Shown here: positions 5,542-8,931 of the stretch, one piece after another | Numbering within the stretch: position 1 is the stretch's first letter | How the letters are laid out: each line of letters starts with the position of its first letter | Origin: Bryobacterales bacterium | GTDB taxonomy: Bacteria > Acidobacteriota > Terriglobia > Bryobacterales > Bryobacteraceae | Assembly (NCBI GenBank): GCA_003487005.1 | Contig: DNFG01000332.1 | Coordinates: 1 to 8,931 of the forward strand | DNA length: 8,931 nt | Reading direction: 5' to 3' | The notes under the pieces: model-generated | Seen by the model: the letters and a program-made list of their open reading frames with translations, nothing else | Told to the model about the DNA's origin: nothing | Database searches by the model: none | Position numbers and translations under genes: made by a program

Positions 5542-8220
5542 TTACCGGATCCAGGGATCGCGTGCGTCGGGATCCAGCCCGAGTTCGTGCACCACCTGGC
5601 GCGCCCGCTGCCCGTCAAACTGGCCCCAGCGCGTCAACTGCGCCAGCGCCGCCACGGTGATTGATTCGGCATCCACCTCGAAGAACCGACGCAGGTGCGT
5701 CCGGCTCTCGCTGCGGCCAAAGCCGTCGGTGCCGAGCGATGTCAAACGCCCGCTCAGCCAGGGCGACAACTGATCGGCCAGCACCTTCATGTAGTCGCTG
5801 GCCGCGATGATCGGTCCCTGCGTGTGCTCCATCACCTGCTGGATGTAGGGCTTCCGGGGCTCTTCGTCCGGATGCAGCCGGTTCCACCGCGCACAGCTGA
5901 TGGCGTCGCGCCTCAGCTCGTTGTAGCTCGTCACACTCCACACATCGGCGGTCAGTTCGAACTTCTCCCACAACATCCGCTGGGCGCGCAGCGCTTCGTT
6001 CAGCATCGACGCCGAACCCCAAAGCTGAATCCGCGCCGGGCCGTGCTCGCTCTGCGCCACGCGGTAGATGCCGCGCAGAATGCCCTCGCGCACGCCGTCG
6101 CCTTCCGGCATCTTCGGCTGCGCGTAGTTCTCGTTGCAGACCGTGAGGTAGTAGAACACGTCCTCGTTGTTGCCGTACATCCGCCGCAGGCCTTCCTGGA
6201 TGATCACCGCGATCTCGTAAGCGTACGCCGGATCGTAAGTGATGCAGTTGGGCACCGTCGACGCCAGCACGTGAGAATGTCCATCTTCGTGCTGCAAGCC
6301 CTCGCCGTTCAGCGTCGTCCGCCCGGCCGTCGCCCCACACAGGAAGCCACGGCCGCGCGAGTCGCCAAACGCCCAGATGGCGTCGCCCACCCGCTGGAAG
6401 CCGAACATCGAATAGTACACATACATCGGGATCATCGGCACGCCGAAATTGCTGTAGGCCGTGCCTGCGGCCGTGAAACTGGCCAGCGAACCCGCTTCGG
6501 TGATCCCTTCTTCCAGGATCTGGCCGTCTTGCGCTTCCTTGTAGTACAGGAACTGGTCGCTATCCACCGGTTTGTACAACTGCCCGTGGGGCGCGTAGAT
6601 CGAAATCTGCCGGAACAGGCTCTCCATGCCAAAGGTCCGGGCTTCATCCGGGATGATCGGCACGATCAGCTTGCCGAGGTCCTTGTTCTTCAACAGGTTG
6701 CGAAGCACTGCAACCAGGGCCATCGTCGTCGACACCGGGCGGCCGCCGGAACCCGACAGCGAGTCCGCAAACTCGTCCAGCCCCGGAACCGGCAGTTTCA
6801 CCGGCCTCGGGATGCGAGCCGGCAAAGCTCCCCCCAGCGCCTCCCGCCGCGCCTTCATGTATTTCATCTCCGGCGAGTCCTCGGGCGGACGGTAGAAGGA
6901 GACAGTTGTCACCGTCTCTTCCGGAATCGGGATCTGGAACCGCTCGCGCAGCTTGACCAGTTCTTCTTCATTCAGCTTCTTCTGTTGGTGTGTGAAGTTA
7001 CGGCCTTCACCTGCTTCGCCGAGGCCGTAACCCTTGATGGTTTTGGCCAGAATGACCGTCGGCGCACCCGTGTGCTCCACCGCCCGCTTGTACGCGTTGT
7101 ACACCTTCACCGGGTCATGCCCGCCGCGTCGCAACGAGTAAAGCTCGTCGTCGGTCATGTCTTCGACCAACTTCAGCAGCTCCGGATATTTGCCGAAGAA
7201 CTCCTGCCGGACGTAAGCGCCGCCGCGCGCCTTGAAATTCTGGAATTCGCCGTCGACGCACTCGTGCATCCGGCGCATCAGCAGGCCCGTCTTGTCCTTC
7301 GCCAGCAGGCGGTCCCAGTCGCTGCCCCAGATCACCTTGATCACGTTCCAGCCCGCGCCCCGGAACGAACCCTCCAACTCCTGAATGATGCTGCTGTTGC
7401 CGCGAACCGGACCGTCCAGCCGCTGCAGGTTGCAGTTGATCACGAAGATCAGGTTGTCCAGCTTTTCGTGCGCCGGAATTCGCAGCGCGCCTGTCGACTC
7501 GGGCTCTTCCATTTCGCCGTCGCCCAGGAAAGCCCACACCTTCCGGTCCGTCTTCGGAATCAGGCCCCGGTTCTCCAGGTAACGCATGAAGCGCGCCTGG
7601 TAGATCGAATTGATGGGCCCCAGGCCCATCGAAACCGTCGGAAACTGCCAGAACTCCGGCATCAACCACGGATGCGGATAGCTCGACAAACCCGGATGCT
7701 CGCGCAACTCGTGCCGGAAGTTCTTCAGGTGCTCTTCCGTCAGCCGTCCTTCCAGATACGCCCGCGAATACATTCCCGGGCTGGCGTGCCCCTGGAAGTA
7801 GATCAGGTCGCCCGGTTGATCCCCGATCGAACCCCGGAAGAAGTGGTTCATCCCCACTTCCACCAGCGTCGCCGAGGAAGCAAATGTCGAAATGTGCCCG
7901 CCGATGCCTTCGTCGTACTTGTTCGCGCGAACCACCATCGCCACCGCATTCCAGCGAACCAGGCTCTTGATCCGCCGCTCCAGCGCCCGGTCGCCCGGAT
8001 AGGCCACCTCATCTTCCGGAGGGATGGTGTTCAAATAGGGCGTGTTGACCGACAAAGCCGCCGGTACGCCGTTGCGGCTCGCCTCGTGGGCCAGCCTTTC
8101 CAGGAGGTAGCGGGCCCGGTCCGGACCCCCTTCCTCGATCACCTGATCAAGCGCTTCCAGCCACTCCTGCGTCTCGACAGGGTTCAGGTCTTCCGGCTTT
8201 TCTACTTTGGGTCGTAGCAT
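5542..8220 (-). CDS. aceE: Pyruvate dehydrogenase E1 component, homodimeric type
   Basis: AceE is the thiamin diphosphate-dependent E1 of the pyruvate dehydrogenase complex: it decarboxylates pyruvate and passes the acetyl group to the lipoyl domain of E2 in the cytosol. At 892 residues it is close to E. coli AceE (887) and aligns from the first residues (NPVETQEW resembles the E. coli N-terminus). Visible motifs are GGHISTFASS with His109, YFQGHASPGMYSR with His145, the ThDP/Mg site GDGEMEEPES (233-242) through INCNLQRLDG (261-270), TIKGYGLGEAGEG with His411 nearby, EEGITEAGS with the cofactor-activating Glu at about 571, GLQHEDGHSH (641-650), and GTDGFGRSESR near the C-terminus. All key residues seem intact. 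The ATG at 8220 has only a weak GGA upstream, but no other start fits. The mu-crystallin-family gene follows with zero spacing. The E2 and E3 genes are not in the window. A debranching enzyme gene diverges upstream. Confidence 0.97.
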   Translation of the reverse strand: MLRPKVEKPEDLNPVETQEWLEALDQVIEEGGPDRARYLLERLAHEASRNGVPAALSVNTPYLNTIPPEDEVAYPGDRALERRIKSLVRWNAVAMVVRANKYDEGIGGHISTFASSATLVEVGMNHFFRGSIGDQPGDLIYFQGHASPGMYSRAYLEGRLTEEHLKNFRHELREHPGLSSYPHPWLMPEFWQFPTVSMGLGPINSIYQARFMRYLENRGLIPKTDRKVWAFLGDGEMEEPESTGALRIPAHEKLDNLIFVINCNLQRLDGPVRGNSSIIQELEGSFRGAGWNVIKVIWGSDWDRLLAKDKTGLLMRRMHECVDGEFQNFKARGGAYVRQEFFGKYPELLKLVEDMTDDELYSLRRGGHDPVKVYNAYKRAVEHTGAPTVILAKTIKGYGLGEAGEGRNFTHQQKKLNEEELVKLRERFQIPIPEETVTTVSFYRPPEDSPEMKYMKARREALGGALPARIPRPVKLPVPGLDEFADSLSGSGGRPVSTTMALVAVLRNLLKNKDLGKLIVPIIPDEARTFGMESLFRQISIYAPHGQLYKPVDSDQFLYYKEAQDGQILEEGITEAGSLASFTAAGTAYSNFGVPMIPMYVYYSMFGFQRVGDAIWAFGDSRGRGFLCGATAGRTTLNGEGLQHEDGHSHVLASTVPNCITYDPAYAYEIAVIIQEGLRRMYGNNEDVFYYLTVCNENYAQPKMPEGDGVREGILRGIYRVAQSEHGPARIQLWGSASMLNEALRAQRMLWEKFELTADVWSVTSYNELRRDAISCARWNRLHPDEEPRKPYIQQVMEHTQGPIIAASDYMKVLADQLSPWLSGRLTSLGTDGFGRSESRTHLRRFFEVDAESITVAALAQLTRWGQFDGQRARQVVHELGLDPDARDPWIR

Positions 8221-8230
8221 TGGGATTCCA

Positions 8231-8236
8231 GAGGGG
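8231..8236 (+). promoter_or_regulatory. Ribosome binding site GAGGGG deciding the debranching gene start
   Basis: GAGGGG ends five bases before a TTG at 8242 that is in frame with the debranching enzyme. It is the best purine-rich site in the junction and the main reason for choosing this rare start over the ATGs at 8299 and 8305. Confidence 0.45.
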
Positions 8237-8241
8237 TAATC

Positions 8242-8931
8242 TTGATTTTACTGCCCATTCCAAACCTGCTGCAATGGAAAGAGTTCTCCCCTCTCTCTAT
8301 GGAGATGCGCCTCACTGCCGCAAAGTGCCGGGATTTCGACGCCGCCTCCCGCCTCGAATGGCTCGAAACCAATGAAACGGGCGGCTTTGCCATGGGTACC
8401 GCCGCCGGTCTCGCCACCCGCCGCTACCACGCCCTTCTCATCGCTGCCCTCACTCCGCCCACCACACGCCGCGTTCTCTTCGCCAGAGTCGAGGACCAGA
8501 TCCTCACCGGCGGCGAGACCCACGCCCTCGGCCTCGTCCAGTACCCCGGCCACCTCGCCCTCCGCGGCCATGAACGGATCGAGTCGTTCGAGCCCGATCC
8601 GCCCCGCTGGACCTTCCGCTGCGGCGACGCTCTTGTCCACAAAACCCTCTTCCTCCTCCCTGGCCGCCCTGCCGCCGTCCTTCGCTACGTCTGCGACCAA
8701 TCCGCCACCCTTCGCCTTCGTCCCTTCTTTGCCAATCGCGACTACCACAGCCTCCAGCATCCCGAGCCCGGATTCCGCTGCCCCCTCCATCTCCACGCCC
8801 CCGGCGCCGCGTTTACCCCCTCCGAACACTGGTACCGCGACCACGAATACCGCGTCGAACACGAACGCGGCCTCGATTTCCACGAAGCCCTCTGGACTCC
8901 CGGCTTCCACGAATACCGCCTCCATCCCAAC
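8242..8931 (+). CDS. Glycogen debranching enzyme (amylo-alpha-1,6-glucosidase type), N-terminal part, cut by the right edge
   Basis: I translated this frame by hand; it is open from a TAG at 8215-8217 to the window end, giving 230 codons from TTG 8242. The segment WLETNETGGFAMGTAAG (40-56) followed by RRYHALLIAAL (60-70) is the hallmark of the bacterial/archaeal debranching enzyme N-terminal domain, and FEPDPPRWTFRCGD and HKTLFLLPGRPAAVLRYV also fit it. The family hydrolyses alpha-1,6 branch points of glycogen or related glucans. The catalytic (alpha/alpha)6-barrel domain would lie beyond the window. The start is uncertain: TTG 8242 has a good ribosome site, ATG 8299 has none, and ATG 8305 has GGAG immediately before it. 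The domain itself begins only near residue 30 from TTG 8242, so any of the three is possible. The coding strand is very C-rich, with almost all third positions C. The gene diverges from aceE across about 21 bp. Confidence 0.85.
   Translation, partial: MILLPIPNLLQWKEFSPLSMEMRLTAAKCRDFDAASRLEWLETNETGGFAMGTAAGLATRRYHALLIAALTPPTTRRVLFARVEDQILTGGETHALGLVQYPGHLALRGHERIESFEPDPPRWTFRCGDALVHKTLFLLPGRPAAVLRYVCDQSATLRLRPFFANRDYHSLQHPEPGFRCPLHLHAPGAAFTPSEHWYRDHEYRVEHERGLDFHEALWTPGFHEYRLHPN
8245..8274 (-). promoter_or_regulatory. aceE: Candidate sigma-70 promoter of aceE
   Basis: On the minus strand TTGCAG (8274-8269) is followed after 18 bp by TAAAAT (8250-8245). The -10 matches five of six consensus bases and the -35 begins with TTG. 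A start about seven bases downstream would give an mRNA leader of roughly 18 nt before the aceE ATG. If correct, the promoter lies inside the first codons of the divergent debranching gene, or just before them if that gene starts at 8299 or 8305. Confidence 0.35.

Noticed and set aside
5695..8217. A very long open frame (840 codons) on the plus strand opposite aceE
   Set aside because: It lies entirely antisense to a well-conserved enzyme. Its product is a low-complexity mix rich in His, Arg, Val and Gln with no domain I recognise, as expected when GC-rich coding DNA has few stops on the other strand.
8248..8925. A 225-codon open frame on the minus strand at the right end, rich in Glu, Gly, Ala and Val
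   Set aside because: It is the complement of the debranching enzyme reading frame, which shows clear family motifs. The biased composition comes from the C-rich coding strand.

Overview
The window is GC-rich DNA holding seven protein-coding genes, five of them complete and one cut at each edge. The longest gap between genes is 107 bp. I saw no rRNA or tRNA gene, CRISPR array, insertion sequence or phage gene. Gene content suggests a free-living, Gram-negative-type heterotroph: a secreted DUF1080-like protein, an inner-membrane RND pump, a homodimeric AceE-type pyruvate dehydrogenase and a glycogen debranching enzyme. The style resembles Acidobacteriota of the Solibacter/Bryobacter kind. That placement is an inference from gene content and composition; there is no marker gene here to prove it.

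Left part (1-1152, minus strand): fabD, encoding malonyl-CoA:ACP transacylase, overlaps by 17 nt the start of a gene for a secreted DUF1080 (3-keto-disaccharide hydrolase-like) protein that runs off the left edge. A 107-bp divergent region (1153-1259) separates fabD from a plus-strand RND efflux transporter of the HAE1 type (1260-4349). That region holds a perfect TATAAT box on the fabD side and a 14-bp palindrome that could be an operator for the pump. No membrane fusion protein or outer-membrane channel gene lies beside the pump.

Middle (4350-5541): a small plus-strand gene encodes a basic protein with two CxxC pairs, probably a zinc ribbon. Its stop lies 5 bp from the stop of a convergent gene for an ornithine cyclodeaminase/mu-crystallin family protein. 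That gene starts directly at the stop codon of aceE (TAA followed at once by ATG), so the two are almost certainly cotranscribed. It has Asn where true ornithine cyclodeaminase has its catalytic Asp, so it is more likely an amino-acid dehydrogenase or imine reductase. An alanine dehydrogenase feeding pyruvate to AceE is an attractive but unproven reading.

Right part (5542-8931): aceE (892 aa, minus strand) is complete with all its cofactor motifs. Divergent from it, with only about 21 bp between the best start codons, is the 5' part of a glycogen debranching enzyme gene that runs off the right edge. Glycogen breakdown and pyruvate oxidation thus share one very compact control region.

Most of the window is ordinary housekeeping and accessory metabolism. 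I found no convincing new defence system or mobile system. The points most worth a second look are the aceE-linked mu-crystallin homologue, the tight divergent aceE/debranching junction, the orphan zinc-ribbon gene, and a shift of codon usage along the RND gene.
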